Source of the DNA: Acinetobacter sp. ANC 3813
GTDB taxonomy: Bacteria > Pseudomonadota > Gammaproteobacteria > Pseudomonadales > Moraxellaceae
DNA length: 64,000 bases
Assembly (NCBI RefSeq): GCF_002135435.1
Contig: NZ_NEGK01000006.1
Span: forward strand, 62,001-126,000
Direction of reading: 5' to 3'
Shown: piece by piece, positions 8,828-17,792 of the stretch
Layout: every line of letters starts with the position of its first letter
Numbering within the stretch: the first letter of the stretch is position 1
Translations under genes and position numbers: made by a program
The notes under the pieces: generated by a model
Told to the model about the DNA's origin: nothing
Seen by the model: only the letters and a program-made list of their open reading frames with translations
Databases searched by the model: none

Positions 8828-8903
8828 ATTTACTTGGAAGGAAATGGATATTTCTATTTTGGATTTACATAGGGATTTCGTATAAAGATTTTATGCTAAA
8901 TAA

Positions 8904-9307
8904 TTAAACATTTCCTATGCCATAGCTTTTATCAAAGAATGAAAACTTTGTTCTATATTTTCTATTTCGAATGGAAAAGAAAGACAAATAAAAATTCGAT
9001 CTTCTTTAGCCGAATCAAAAGCTTTGATGGATACAGTTCTTGTTGAATAATAATCCACAATCCCTTCTTTATTATTAATTTCTATAGCAAATCGAACTCA
9101 ATTTCCAAAGTCTGAATTTTAAAAAAAGGATGTAGTAATATTTGAGCTTTTAGGTAATTGAAATTTAACTTTTTCCTCGAAATATACAATCCAGTTAATC
9201 ATTCTCTTGTCTTCGTACTGATTCGGTTCTAACAACCTATTTTGTTCATTTCAAATCCATAATTTATATAAATCCAGTTCAGCGTTAGCCGCACTGGAAC
9301 GAGGCAT
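8904..9307 (-). pseudogene. Decayed gene of unknown family
   Basis: Read on the minus strand from ATG at 9307, about 130 codons of protein-like sequence can be followed: MPRSSAANAELDLYKLWI, an in-frame TGA, then NEQNRLLEPNQYEDKRMINW and continuing. A frameshift follows near a run of seven T, then VRFAIEINNKEGIVDYYSTR after another TGA, ending KSYGIGNV and TAA. There are two internal TGA codons and one frame change. The region is clearly more AT-rich than its neighbours. I do not recognise the family. It lies between the plsB terminator and the SDR gene, and looks like the remnant of an acquired gene. Confidence 0.55.
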
Positions 9308-9348
9308 ATATAAATTTTTTGCTGTACCCCTAATTTTTACAGCACATA

Positions 9349-10122
9349 TCAAAAACAATCATGCTCTAACTGAAAGCCAGTTTCCAGCATGCGCTCCGCA
9401 AAAATCCGTTTCCCTGTTTCGCTATTACTTTGCAGCACCAACTCAGGCAAACCTAACTCACGTTGCAGCTCTAAAATCCGCTCATGAAGCGGCTGCGGAT
9501 AATTATTGGTACAAATATATGATTTTTCTGTATGTTCCACGTGAAGCATAAATACCAAGAAACGCGCCAAATCGTCTATATGTATGCGGTTTGACCATTG
9601 AATATTCGGATAGCTTTTTGTCATCTCTGCCAGCTTCTGCATTCGGGCTGATGCACTGCTATAAATCCCAGTCGGGCGGATAATCACGCACTGTGCAGGA
9701 AAAGCGGTTTGATATAGCTGCTCCATCTGCAACAGCAGCCTGCCCTGCTCATCACTTGGCAAAGCTACCGTGTCATCATCCACACGCTCACCGGCATTTT
9801 CACCATAGACCCGCGTAGACGACACCACTATTATTCTTCGAATCGGATGCGTTTTTAAAGCTTGAGCAATAGGCTGAACGCTATCCACATAGGTCTGCTG
9901 ATATGCCTCGACAGTGGACTCATTGGGCGATAGCAATACATACACTGCATCTACAGGCGCTATGCCGCTTAAATCCAGCTGATGCACGTCCTGAATCAGA
10001 TGATTGGCATACGCATCGGTTTTTGGGCTTTGACTGATTGTGGTAATTTGGTGCCCTGCTGCAAATAACAGTTTTGCCGCGCGCTGAGATGTTTTACCAT
10101 AACCTATAAATAAAATATGCAT
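9349..10122 (-). CDS. NAD-dependent epimerase/dehydratase-type SDR protein
   Basis: 257 residues with an atypical N-terminal Rossmann motif, MHILFIGYGKTSQRAAKLL, followed by VYVLLSPNE. The central VVSSTRVYGENAGERVDD and later RPTGIYSSASARM resemble the extended SDR active-site strands; the usual YxxxK is not obvious, since RPTGIY replaces it. It resembles the YeeZ-like branch of predicted epimerases. Function is not known. It is divergent from recG with only 50 bases between the start codons, so the two promoters must be interleaved. Confidence 0.7.
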   Translation of the reverse strand: MHILFIGYGKTSQRAAKLLFAAGHQITTISQSPKTDAYANHLIQDVHQLDLSGIAPVDAVYVLLSPNESTVEAYQQTYVDSVQPIAQALKTHPIRRIIVVSSTRVYGENAGERVDDDTVALPSDEQGRLLLQMEQLYQTAFPAQCVIIRPTGIYSSASARMQKLAEMTKSYPNIQWSNRIHIDDLARFLVFMLHVEHTEKSYICTNNYPQPLHERILELQRELGLPELVLQSNSETGKRIFAERMLETGFQLEHDCF

Positions 10123-10172
10123 TTAGCACCTAATCACAGACTTAACATCTGTCCAAAACAGACTGAGGGGAA

Positions 10173-12218
10173 ATGGCTGCCGTTCATCAACTGCAAGGCG
10201 TAGGAAACGCTGCTGCCGCATTGCTTGAAAAACTGAATGTTTTCACCACCGACGACTTACTGTTTCATTTGCCGCGTGACTATGAAGACCGCAGCACCAT
10301 TATACCCATGAATCAGCTGACCGTTGGTCGCAGTTATTTGCTCGAAGGCATTGTCAAAGGTGTCGACTTTCCGCCGGGTAAACGCAAATCGATGGCCGTG
10401 CTGCTGGATGACGACACAGGCAAAGTCACCTTGCGTTTTTACCATATTTATAAAGGGATTACCGACCGTGCCAAACTGGGCGCCCGCCTGCGGGTGTTTG
10501 GTGAAGTCCGTGTCGGTGCGCGCGGGCTGGAAATGTACCATCCTGAACTGCAGCTGATTACAGAACACACGCCGCTGCCGCAAACCCAGCTGACTGCAAT
10601 CTACCCAGCAACCGACGGACTCACCCAGCCTAAACTGCGTGAATATGTGAAGCAGGCTTTAGAAAATCACAGTGATGACCTGCCTGAACTGCTGCCGCAA
10701 AAATTTACCAATGGCTATGCGCTGAAACAAGCGCTGGACTATATTCACCATCCGCCTGTAAATGCCAATATGCTGCAGCTGACGCAAGGCTCACACCCTG
10801 CCCAGCAGCGTTTAATTTTTGAAGAATTGGTCGCGCATCAAGTGAGTTTACTCACCCGCCGCGCTTATATTCAGCAAATAGAAGCGCCTTCATTCAGCCC
10901 CAGTAAAACTTTCGCCAAAGCCCTGCTTGGCAGCCTGCCCTTTGAAATGACCGGCGCGCAAAAGCGGGTTTCAAAAGAAATCGCCAAAGATTTAAAACAA
11001 AACAAACCTATGCTGCGTTTAGTTCAAGGTGATGTTGGCGCGGGTAAAACACTGGTTGCAGGTGTGGCTGCCTGTCATGCCTTAGAGGAAGGCTGGCAAG
11101 TCGCACTGATGGCCCCCACTGAAATTTTGGCGGAGCAGCATTATCTGAATTTTAAAAAATGGTTTGAGCCTTTGGGCCTGACGGTGTCTTGGCTTTCAGG
11201 AAAGCAAAAAGGCAAAGCCCGAACCGCCGCTGAGCAGAGCATACAAGACGGCAGCGCGAATTTAGTGGTCGGAACCCACGCGCTGTTTCAAGAGAATGTC
11301 GCTTTTGCCAAACTTGGCTTAGTGATTATTGATGAACAGCACCGCTTTGGTGTCGATCAGCGTTTGGCGCTGCGCAATAAAGGCCTCAACGGCATGACGC
11401 CGCATCAGCTGGTCATGACCGCAACCCCAATTCCCCGCACACTGGCCATGTCAGCTTATGGCGATCTTGATACTTCGGTGGTTGATGAACTGCCGCCGGG
11501 CCGTACCCCCATTCAAACCGTGACTATTCCGTTAGACCGCCGTGAAGAAGTTCTACAGCGCATTGCCACCAACTGTGCCGAAGACAAACAGGCTTATTGG
11601 GTCTGTACCTTGGTCGAACAATCAGAAACCTTAGATGCTCAGGCAGCAGAAGCCACTTTTGCCGAAATTAAAGAACGCTTCCCAGAACTGAATATTGGAC
11701 TGGTGCACGGCAAAATGAAGGCGGATGAAAAGCAGGCCGTGATGCAGCAGTTTAAAAATAATGAACTGCAATTATTGATTGCGACCACCGTGATTGAAGT
11801 GGGAGTAGATGTGCCCAATGCATCCATTATGGTGATTGAAAACGCTGAACGTTTGGGCTTGTCTCAGCTGCATCAGCTGCGGGGTCGCGTGGGACGGGGC
11901 GCCAAAGCCAGCTTCTGTGCCCTGCTGTATAAAAGCCCGCTGTCGCAAAATGGGCAGGAACGCCTGCGCATCATGCGCGAAACCAATGACGGATTTATCA
12001 TTGCTGAAAAAGATTTGGAAATCCGCGGCCCCGGTGAGCTGCTTGGAACCAAGCAAACTGGTGATATGGGCTTTCGAGTGGCTAAGCTTGAACGTGATGA
12101 TCATCTGCTGAATCAAGCGCATTTTGTGGCGCAGCAAATTTTAAAGGAATACCCGAAAAATGCTGATGCCCTGCTGAAACGCTGGCTGCCGGAAGCGCCA
12201 AGATATGCGTATGTGTAA
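10173..12218 (+). CDS. recG: ATP-dependent DNA helicase RecG
   Basis: Fork-reversal and Holliday-junction branch-migration helicase. 681 residues, the normal length. A wedge OB-fold region (residues about 1-170) precedes the superfamily 2 core: GDVGAGKT (Walker A, about 287), TEILAEQH (Ia), DEQHRFG (motif II, about 387), TATPIPRT (III), TTVIEVGVDVPNA (V) and QLRGRVGRG (VI). A TRG-like element follows around GFIIAEKDLEIRGPGELLGT. The start is backed by GAGGGGAA directly before ATG. It is monocistronic here, rather than linked to spoT as in enterics. Confidence 0.97.
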   Translation: MAAVHQLQGVGNAAAALLEKLNVFTTDDLLFHLPRDYEDRSTIIPMNQLTVGRSYLLEGIVKGVDFPPGKRKSMAVLLDDDTGKVTLRFYHIYKGITDRAKLGARLRVFGEVRVGARGLEMYHPELQLITEHTPLPQTQLTAIYPATDGLTQPKLREYVKQALENHSDDLPELLPQKFTNGYALKQALDYIHHPPVNANMLQLTQGSHPAQQRLIFEELVAHQVSLLTRRAYIQQIEAPSFSPSKTFAKALLGSLPFEMTGAQKRVSKEIAKDLKQNKPMLRLVQGDVGAGKTLVAGVAACHALEEGWQVALMAPTEILAEQHYLNFKKWFEPLGLTVSWLSGKQKGKARTAAEQSIQDGSANLVVGTHALFQENVAFAKLGLVIIDEQHRFGVDQRLALRNKGLNGMTPHQLVMTATPIPRTLAMSAYGDLDTSVVDELPPGRTPIQTVTIPLDRREEVLQRIATNCAEDKQAYWVCTLVEQSETLDAQAAEATFAEIKERFPELNIGLVHGKMKADEKQAVMQQFKNNELQLLIATTVIEVGVDVPNASIMVIENAERLGLSQLHQLRGRVGRGAKASFCALLYKSPLSQNGQERLRIMRETNDGFIIAEKDLEIRGPGELLGTKQTGDMGFRVAKLERDDHLLNQAHFVAQQILKEYPKNADALLKRWLPEAPRYAYV

Positions 12219-12239
12219 AAGAAGATCAGCTTTAATATA

Positions 12240-13004
12240 TTAGGGCTTTAATTTCATCACTTTAAAGCCCAAAGATACAGCCAATATACTCCAGAACAAA
12301 CAGGCAATCCCAACAACAAGATAATGGATGAGCGATTGAATTGAGATGGCATCAAACTGCACTTTCCAGCCAAATAACCCTATAAAACACAATAAAGTCA
12401 TTCCCCAATATAGAATCATTCGCTGAAGTTGATGCTGCTGTTCATTTTGACAATTTGGAGATGGATGTTTAGGCAGTTTATAAATGCAAATCATCACAAT
12501 CAGCAGACCCAGCACTCCACTCAAATATTGCAAAATCTTGAATACTGGAATATTGAATTGACCGAAATGAATGACTTGCTGTAATAAAGGGCTAAGCTGC
12601 ACAACAAATCCCGACTTGTGCGTAAATGCATCCCAGAGAATATGCGTCAAAATACCCAAAATTAAAGAAACGACCACCTTCCAAAAATTATTGAGCAGAT
12701 ACTTCAACCCATTGAGGTTTTGAAAAACGATGAAGCGCTGCTTGAGAAAGCGAGGCAGATATTCAATGAATGGATCACGAATTACTGTATGGATCAAAAA
12801 GGCTAAAATAAGCCCCAAAGGAACATCAACCAAAAATATGCCAATAAAATGATGCCCCATATCGCCTTGCATATTCATTCTTAAAAAATATTCAAAATCA
12901 GGCGCCATACATCCTAAAATTAAGCCTGTATAAGATAACTTTTGTTCCTTTAACCATGGTTTAAAGAGCAATGTCGCGGCGGTATGAGAAAAAGTAAAAG
13001 GCAT
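12240..13004 (-). CDS. DUF4184-family membrane protein
   Basis: 254 residues. The N-terminus MPFTFSHTAATLLFKPWL, followed by LILGCMAPDFEYFLR, is the signature of DUF4184, with conserved His and Asp residues that suggest a metal site near the membrane. Several hydrophobic segments follow (about residues 60-75, 95-120, 155-175, 195-215 and 225-245). The family has no settled function. The gene converges on recG, their stops only 22 bases apart with no clear terminator between, so transcripts may overlap. Confidence 0.75.
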   Translation of the reverse strand: MPFTFSHTAATLLFKPWLKEQKLSYTGLILGCMAPDFEYFLRMNMQGDMGHHFIGIFLVDVPLGLILAFLIHTVIRDPFIEYLPRFLKQRFIVFQNLNGLKYLLNNFWKVVVSLILGILTHILWDAFTHKSGFVVQLSPLLQQVIHFGQFNIPVFKILQYLSGVLGLLIVMICIYKLPKHPSPNCQNEQQHQLQRMILYWGMTLLCFIGLFGWKVQFDAISIQSLIHYLVVGIACLFWSILAVSLGFKVMKLKP

Positions 13005-13108
13005 GGTCTGGTTTTACACGTTTAATTAAATTGTTTTTTATAAGGAATTAATTGATCTCACGATCACACTATGCAACATTAATATCAAAATTAAAATAAG
13101 AATAAAAT

Positions 13109-13741
13109 ATGCGCCAATTGATCCATCAGCTCACCCAAAAAGGCTTACAGTACATTTCACCCTGCGTGCTCTGCGGCATCGATGCTCAGCGAAATTACAG
13201 CTTATGTAAAGACTGCTGGAATAACCTGCCTTGGATGAAAGAGCCTGTGCTGAGGCAAGAGATGCAAATTTTATCCGCCTGCCGCTATGACTATCCCCTA
13301 GACCGCATCATCCAGCAGTTTAAGTATCAGCAGCAATTGCAGTATCAAACTGCGCTGACAGGCCTGCTATGTAGATTGAAATATCCAAAAGTGCAAGCCA
13401 TTGTCCCCATGCCCATCTCTTTGGAAAAACTGGCTGAACGAGGCTACAATCAATCATTGCAGATTGCCAAAGGTTTAGCTGCGCATTTGCAGCTTCCTAT
13501 TTGGCAGCCTGTACAGCGGCTGAAACAGTATTCACAAAAAGGCCTCAGCCGTTTAGAACGCCTGCAGGATATCGATCAGCAGTTTGTGCCGCGTGATGAT
13601 CTTAAAATCCGTTACCGCAAAGTGCTGATTGTCGATGATGTGGTGACCACGGGCAGCTCTATTCATGCTTTAAAGCAATGCTTAGAGCAGCTGGGCTGCA
13701 GGCAGATCTATGCGGTTTGCCTAGCTGCCGCCCAAAACTAA
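13109..13741 (+). CDS. comF: ComF-family phosphoribosyltransferase-like protein
   Basis: 210 residues, about the normal length. An N-terminal four-cysteine zinc-finger-like motif (CVLCGIDAQRNYSLCKDC) is followed by the type I PRTase-like domain, with the PRPP loop VLIVDDVVTTGSS at about residues 172-184 and a RGYNQSLQIAKGLA stretch. ComF is needed for DNA uptake in transformable bacteria, including Acinetobacter, probably as a cytoplasmic factor for incoming single strands. The start ATG has an AT-rich leader with no strong Shine-Dalgarno sequence. The gene stands alone. Confidence 0.87.
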   Translation: MRQLIHQLTQKGLQYISPCVLCGIDAQRNYSLCKDCWNNLPWMKEPVLRQEMQILSACRYDYPLDRIIQQFKYQQQLQYQTALTGLLCRLKYPKVQAIVPMPISLEKLAERGYNQSLQIAKGLAAHLQLPIWQPVQRLKQYSQKGLSRLERLQDIDQQFVPRDDLKIRYRKVLIVDDVVTTGSSIHALKQCLEQLGCRQIYAVCLAAAQN

Positions 13742-13766
13742 AGCAGAAAACCGAAACGGCGGCTAT

Positions 13767-14162
13767 CTACGCGGTCAGATTTGCCTTGCACCACGGAATA
13801 ACCACTTCCGTCGTCAGCGGCGCCAAAGCGGTTTCTGCATCATCCAAGTCGACCCATTTCATTTCCGCAATTTCCGCCTGTACAGCAGGCGCACGATCCA
13901 AAGTGACATGGTAGACATAGCTCACCAGCAGATGATCTGGCTCATTTGCAGTCCGCGTTTCAAAACGGCCTAAGTAATGCTGAATTGTTGCGGTACAGCC
14001 AATCTCTTCCTCAATTTCCCGCAAAATAGTCTGTTCAGGCGGCTCATTGAGTTCCAGCTTGCCGCCCACTTGCATAAAACATGCGGTATTACGCTTACGC
14101 ACCACAAGCATCTGCTGCTGTTCATTCACTACAATGCCTGCAGCCACGGTAATCACTTTCAT
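13767..14162 (-). CDS. NUDIX hydrolase
   Basis: 131 residues with a complete Nudix box, GGKLELNEPPEQTILREIEE then EIG (G-x5-E-x7-REUxEExG). The family hydrolyses nucleoside diphosphates linked to another moiety; the substrate here is unknown. An open frame extends upstream to 14204, but ATG at 14162 overlaps the stop of the preceding LOG gene as ATGA, a sign of translational coupling, so I place the start there. The pair forms a two-gene operon, suggesting both act on nucleotides. Confidence 0.85.
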   Translation of the reverse strand: MKVITVAAGIVVNEQQQMLVVRKRNTACFMQVGGKLELNEPPEQTILREIEEEIGCTATIQHYLGRFETRTANEPDHLLVSYVYHVTLDRAPAVQAEIAEMKWVDLDDAETALAPLTTEVVIPWCKANLTA

Positions 14163-14758
14163 ATATTTTTCACTAAAGTCTGCTTTTCTTGCGCCATTCC
14201 CCATTTTGGCTGCGGCGGCACATAGGTTTCGAATTGCGACAGAATATCGTCCAAATCATTCGATGCAATGAGACTGCTGCTGAAACGCTGATGCGTAAAA
14301 CCTTTGTCTGCAGTCAACTGAATAAACTTGAGCAAATCATCATAAAAACCTGCGACATTAAAAAAAGCGCAAGGCTTCAAATGGATGCCCAGCTGCGCCC
14401 ATGTCCACTGCTCAAAAATTTCTTCCAGTGTGCCTGCGCCGCCTGGAATCGCAATAAAGCCATCGGACAACTCAGACATTTTGGTTTTACGGTCATGCAT
14501 ATCATCCACAATATGCAATTCAGTCAAATGCGGATGCGCCAGCTCACGGTCGACCAGCTGCTTAGGAATTACGCCAATCACCTTGCCGCCCGCCTGCAGC
14601 GCGCTGTCAGCGACCATACCCATCAAGCCTGAACGGCCGCCGCCATAGACCAATGTGATTTGATGTTTTGCCAGTGTCTGGCCTACTAATTCAGCTGTTT
14701 TTAAAAAAATGGGATCTGTTCCTAAGGCAGAACCGCAGAAAATAGCTATAGATTTCAT
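14159..14758 (-). CDS. LOG-family Rossmann-fold protein (TIGR00730)
   Basis: 199 residues. The motif PGGAGTLEE, together with VYGGGRSGLMG and the start IAIFCGSALG, identifies the lysine-decarboxylase-like/LOG family, whose characterised members cleave nucleoside 5'-monophosphates (cytokinin riboside 5'-monophosphate phosphoribohydrolases). The bacterial role is probably nucleotide salvage or house-cleaning. Start at ATG 14758 is preferred to a TTG two codons upstream. It is the first gene of a two-gene unit with the NUDIX hydrolase, joined by an ATGA overlap. Confidence 0.85.
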   Translation of the reverse strand: MKSIAIFCGSALGTDPIFLKTAELVGQTLAKHQITLVYGGGRSGLMGMVADSALQAGGKVIGVIPKQLVDRELAHPHLTELHIVDDMHDRKTKMSELSDGFIAIPGGAGTLEEIFEQWTWAQLGIHLKPCAFFNVAGFYDDLLKFIQLTADKGFTHQRFSSSLIASNDLDDILSQFETYVPPQPKWGMAQEKQTLVKNI

Positions 14759-14912
14759 GTTCAATTACCCTGTTATTCAATTGTCATGCCGCTAAAATAA
14801 ACTACATCAAGTTTTTTTAATAAATTAACCATTCGAACAGTGTATTTATTGAAATCCTTGTCTAAAATACACGCATTCATTTACACATACTGCGCAAAGG
14901 AGAAAAGACGGC

Positions 14913-15926
14913 ATGCTTGAAGCCTTTTACGCCACAGAGCGCGGTAGCTTAGAAGATGCCACCATTAATGGTGATTTTGATTTACATCCTGAATTGGTCT
15001 GGCTCGATCTCATTGCGCCCTCTCAAGAAGAACAGCAATGGATTCTGGACGCCTATGATCAAAATCTGCCAACATTAAAATCACTGGAAGACATTTCGTC
15101 TTCAGCACGATTCTACCGTGATGATGACGGCATTTTGCATATCAGTACGTATTTTTTAACGAAAAATAAAAACTTTCAGGTCGATGGCGAAACAGAAGAA
15201 AATTCCAGCATTCTTGCCACGGTGCAAACAGTTGCATTCATTCTGCATAAAGAGCGCTTATTTACCCTGCGCGGTGAAAAGCTGGTGGCTTTCCGCGCCT
15301 TTCGCGCGCGCGCGCGCCGCAATGACTATGAAATTGACTATAAAGATCCAACCTGGATTTTGCTTGGCCTGCTGGAAGCTAAACTGGATGAGCTTGCGGA
15401 TATCTTAGAAGATGTCCACAAGGACTTAGAAAAATACTCTACAGAAGTGCTGAACAACCGCCACCGTGAAATGATTTTAGATTTGGATGACATGATCACG
15501 CGCCTTGCGCAATTGGAAGATATGCTCGGTAAAGCGCAGCTGTGTCTGATTGACTTGCGCCGCGTGCTGACCTTCCTGTCGCGTCCGCGCGCTTTAGGCA
15601 GCCATATTTTCGATGCAGATATTCGAGAGCTCAGTGAAGATGTGCGCTCACTGGTCGAACATGACGCCTTCTTGTTCCAAAAAGTGCGATTCCTGCTGGA
15701 TACAACCTCAGGCTTCATTAATACCGAACAGAACGATACGATCCGCCGATTCTCTATTTTGCCCAGCATGCTTGCGCCGCCGATGCTGATTGCCAGTATC
15801 TATGGCATGAACACGGACGTGCTCCCCTTTGCGCATGGCACCACCAGCTTTATTATTGTCAGCTTGATTCTCATCGCATTCTTGGTGGGGCCAATGGTTT
15901 ATTTCCGCTGGAAAAAATGGATTTGA
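14913..15926 (+). CDS. corA: CorA magnesium/cobalt transporter
   Basis: 337 residues. A large acidic cytoplasmic domain is followed by two C-terminal transmembrane helices (about 275-300 and 310-330), with the signature YGMN between them in SIYGMNTDVLPFAHG. CorA is a pentameric channel for Mg2+ entry and can pass Co2+ and Ni2+. The start has a strong AAGGAG ribosome binding site. The C-terminus FRWKKWI is basic, as is usual for the family. It is a monocistronic gene between divergent and convergent neighbours. Confidence 0.93.
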   Translation: MLEAFYATERGSLEDATINGDFDLHPELVWLDLIAPSQEEQQWILDAYDQNLPTLKSLEDISSSARFYRDDDGILHISTYFLTKNKNFQVDGETEENSSILATVQTVAFILHKERLFTLRGEKLVAFRAFRARARRNDYEIDYKDPTWILLGLLEAKLDELADILEDVHKDLEKYSTEVLNNRHREMILDLDDMITRLAQLEDMLGKAQLCLIDLRRVLTFLSRPRALGSHIFDADIRELSEDVRSLVEHDAFLFQKVRFLLDTTSGFINTEQNDTIRRFSILPSMLAPPMLIASIYGMNTDVLPFAHGTTSFIIVSLILIAFLVGPMVYFRWKKWI

Positions 15927-16074
15927 ATTGGGTTTGAACACCACCTTCTACCCAATTCCAGAACCGTGTTGATTCTATGGTAGTAGATCAGCTTTACTAG
16001 GGTAATAAATTCTATCCCAATACGCTGAAACCGAAATACCAGTAAAAACTTTGCTATACACAACCTCTCCCTAA

Positions 16075-16095
16075 CCCTCTCCTAAAAGGAGAGGG
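16075..16095. repeat. Short palindromic intergenic repeat
   Basis: CCCTCTCCT pairs perfectly with AGGAGAGGG across a 3-base loop. The flanks (CTCTCCCTAA before, GGGAAATTTTGG after) look like a dispersed intergenic element of the kind common in Acinetobacter and other gammaproteobacteria. A related but different palindrome pair occurs at 26135-26178. Confidence 0.55.
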
Positions 16096-16113
16096 AAATT
16101 TTGGAGTAATAAA

Positions 16114-16133
16114 AAAGCGCCCGAAGGCGCTTT
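16114..16133 (-). terminator. Terminator of the mla operon
   Basis: Perfect AAAGCGCC/GGCGCTTT hairpin with CGAA loop; the T run lies on the minus-strand side, just after mlaB. Confidence 0.85.
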
Positions 16134-16154
16134 CTTTTACAGACAACAATTATA

Positions 16155-16442
16155 TTAAATCAGCTGCAGGTCATGTTCTAAGTGGCAAGCTTGAATGATC
16201 TTCATCATTTTTTCAGGCACCGCCTTAAACTGCAGCCCTTGTGCATTTGGCGTCTGGCGCAGCCAGCGCACCAGTACCGCCAGTGCCAGCGTACTGCCTT
16301 GCTCCAATTGCGCTAAATTCACCACAATTGGAAATTGCTGCTGAGCCTGAATGGCCTTCAAACCGCTCTGGTAGTACTGCTCAGCATTGCTGTAATCAAT
16401 TTTTCCAGAAAGCTGCAATTCCTGCTGATCAAATTTAATCAT
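16155..16442 (-). CDS. mlaB: MlaB, STAS-domain subunit of the Mla transporter
   Basis: 95 residues forming a lone STAS domain: MIKFDQQELQLSGKIDYSNA opens with the usual first strands, and LEQGSTLALAVLVRWLRQ carries the conserved Ser-Thr pair of the STAS helix. MlaB binds the ATPase MlaF in the cytoplasm and is required for activity of the phospholipid transporter complex. It is the last gene of the mlaFEDCB operon, followed by a strong terminator. Confidence 0.85.
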   Translation of the reverse strand: MIKFDQQELQLSGKIDYSNAEQYYQSGLKAIQAQQQFPIVVNLAQLEQGSTLALAVLVRWLRQTPNAQGLQFKAVPEKMMKIIQACHLEHDLQLI

Positions 16443-16454
16443 ATAAGGCCTGTC

Positions 16455-17090
16455 TTATTTTTTCTTATCAACCGCTGCTTCAGCATCCGGTTTGAAGTTT
16501 GCAATCGCTTTGTCTAAGTTGCCGCCGTTGCGTTTAACTGTCGCGGCGAACTGGTTGCGGAACTGCAAGCCAAGATCAATCCCAGACACGTTAATGTTGC
16601 GGATTTTCCACTGTGAACCTTTATCTGCCAACTGGAAAGATACTGGAATTTTTTCGCCATTGTTGTTGAAATCAATGGTCACAACAGGGTTTTTGCTGCC
16701 CGTGTCTTTATAAGGACGCATGCTGTAAGTTTGATTGCTGAACTTCGCAAATGCGCTGCCGTAATTTTCAATTAAAGTTTCACGGAAGTTCTTTTCAAAC
16801 TGAGCGCGCTGCGCCGCTGAGCTGTATTGGTTCGTCGCATAAGTGCCCATCACAATGCGGGTAAATGCTTGCGAATCAATATACGGATCAAGGTTTTGAC
16901 GAATAATCGCTTTTACCGCAGCAGGGTTATTCTGCAGTTTATTATGGTCTGCTTTCAGGCGTGAAATTAAGCCATCCGCCACTTTTTTAACAAAAGCCGG
17001 AGGTGCTTCAGACGGTGCAGCGAATGCAGTACCTGCAATCATTGTTGAAAGGATGCTTGCTGTAAGCGTCTGTTTAAATAAAGTATTCAC
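16455..17090 (-). CDS. mlaC: MlaC, periplasmic phospholipid-binding protein
   Basis: 211 residues with an N-terminal signal peptide (TLTASILSTMIAGTAFA, cleavage probably after AFA) and the MlaC/Ttg2D domain, including PYIDSQAFTRIVMG and a C-terminal lysine-rich tail. It carries phospholipid between the outer-membrane MlaA complex and MlaFEDB. The frame extends upstream to a TTG at 17105, but GTG at 17090 is preceded by GAGGAG at seven-base spacing, so I choose GTG. It lies 12 bases upstream of mlaB and directly follows mlaD. Confidence 0.92.
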   Translation of the reverse strand: MNTLFKQTLTASILSTMIAGTAFAAPSEAPPAFVKKVADGLISRLKADHNKLQNNPAAVKAIIRQNLDPYIDSQAFTRIVMGTYATNQYSSAAQRAQFEKNFRETLIENYGSAFAKFSNQTYSMRPYKDTGSKNPVVTIDFNNNGEKIPVSFQLADKGSQWKIRNINVSGIDLGLQFRNQFAATVKRNGGNLDKAIANFKPDAEAAVDKKK

Positions 17091-17108
17091 GCAAAATCTC
17101 CTCAAAAA

Positions 17109-17792
17109 TTATTCAGTAAATGCAGGTTCTGCATCTGCTGGCGCTGCAGATGCTTCGTCAGATTGCTCTGATGCACTGCTGTTATTTTCTGACGATTTGC
17201 CGGCACCACCCGTTACAAATTTCGTCACTAAATCTTCAATTTCCATCGTACCTTGGGTATTGGCTATGCGGTCACCGCGTTTTAGATAATTCAAGCCGCC
17301 GCCCGGTATGATTTTTAAATATTTCTCGCCCAATAAGCCATTGGTCGCAACCATAATGTAAGCATCTTCATCAATGTTAGTGATGGATTTCATGTTATCT
17401 AATAGCTGCTTTTCCATTGCTTTTTGTTGCGCTGGATCTGCTGCAGTATAGTCACTGCTGTAGCGCAGTTCTTCTAATGCATCTTTCTGAACTTGCTTCA
17501 ATTGTTCGGGATTAAATGTGGTCAGCCCGCCATCTAATGAAATATGCACCGTTGCTAAACGGGTCACTGGATCTAAAGTAATCGCATCGACCTGCCCGAT
17601 TTTCACACCGCTCATCGCCACTTTCGCACGCGGCTTAATGCCGTTGACATTTTCAAATACGGCTGTCATTTCATACGGGTCTTTCATGGTGTTGCCCACT
17701 AAGCCGCTGACGCGCATTGCTAAGAAAAACAATGCAATACCGAATAAGATTACGAATATACCGACGGCCAGTTCACTTGCACGTGATTTCAT
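17109..17792 (-). CDS. mlaD: MlaD, MCE-domain protein
   Basis: 227 residues. One N-terminal membrane helix (VGIFVILFGIALFFLAMRVSG) is followed by a single MCE domain (DPYEMTAVFENVNGIKPRAK, then VKIGQV), with LLGEKYLKIIPGG near its end. The C-terminal tail is acidic and alanine-rich. MlaD forms a hexameric ring on the inner membrane through which lipid passes. Its ATG overlaps the mlaE stop by one base (TAATG), indicating coupled translation. A roughly 45-residue insertion with KQVQKDALEEL is present in the MCE domain, as in other Acinetobacter MlaD proteins as far as I recall. Confidence 0.93.
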   Translation of the reverse strand: MKSRASELAVGIFVILFGIALFFLAMRVSGLVGNTMKDPYEMTAVFENVNGIKPRAKVAMSGVKIGQVDAITLDPVTRLATVHISLDGGLTTFNPEQLKQVQKDALEELRYSSDYTAADPAQQKAMEKQLLDNMKSITNIDEDAYIMVATNGLLGEKYLKIIPGGGLNYLKRGDRIANTQGTMEIEDLVTKFVTGGAGKSSENNSSASEQSDEASAAPADAEPAFTE

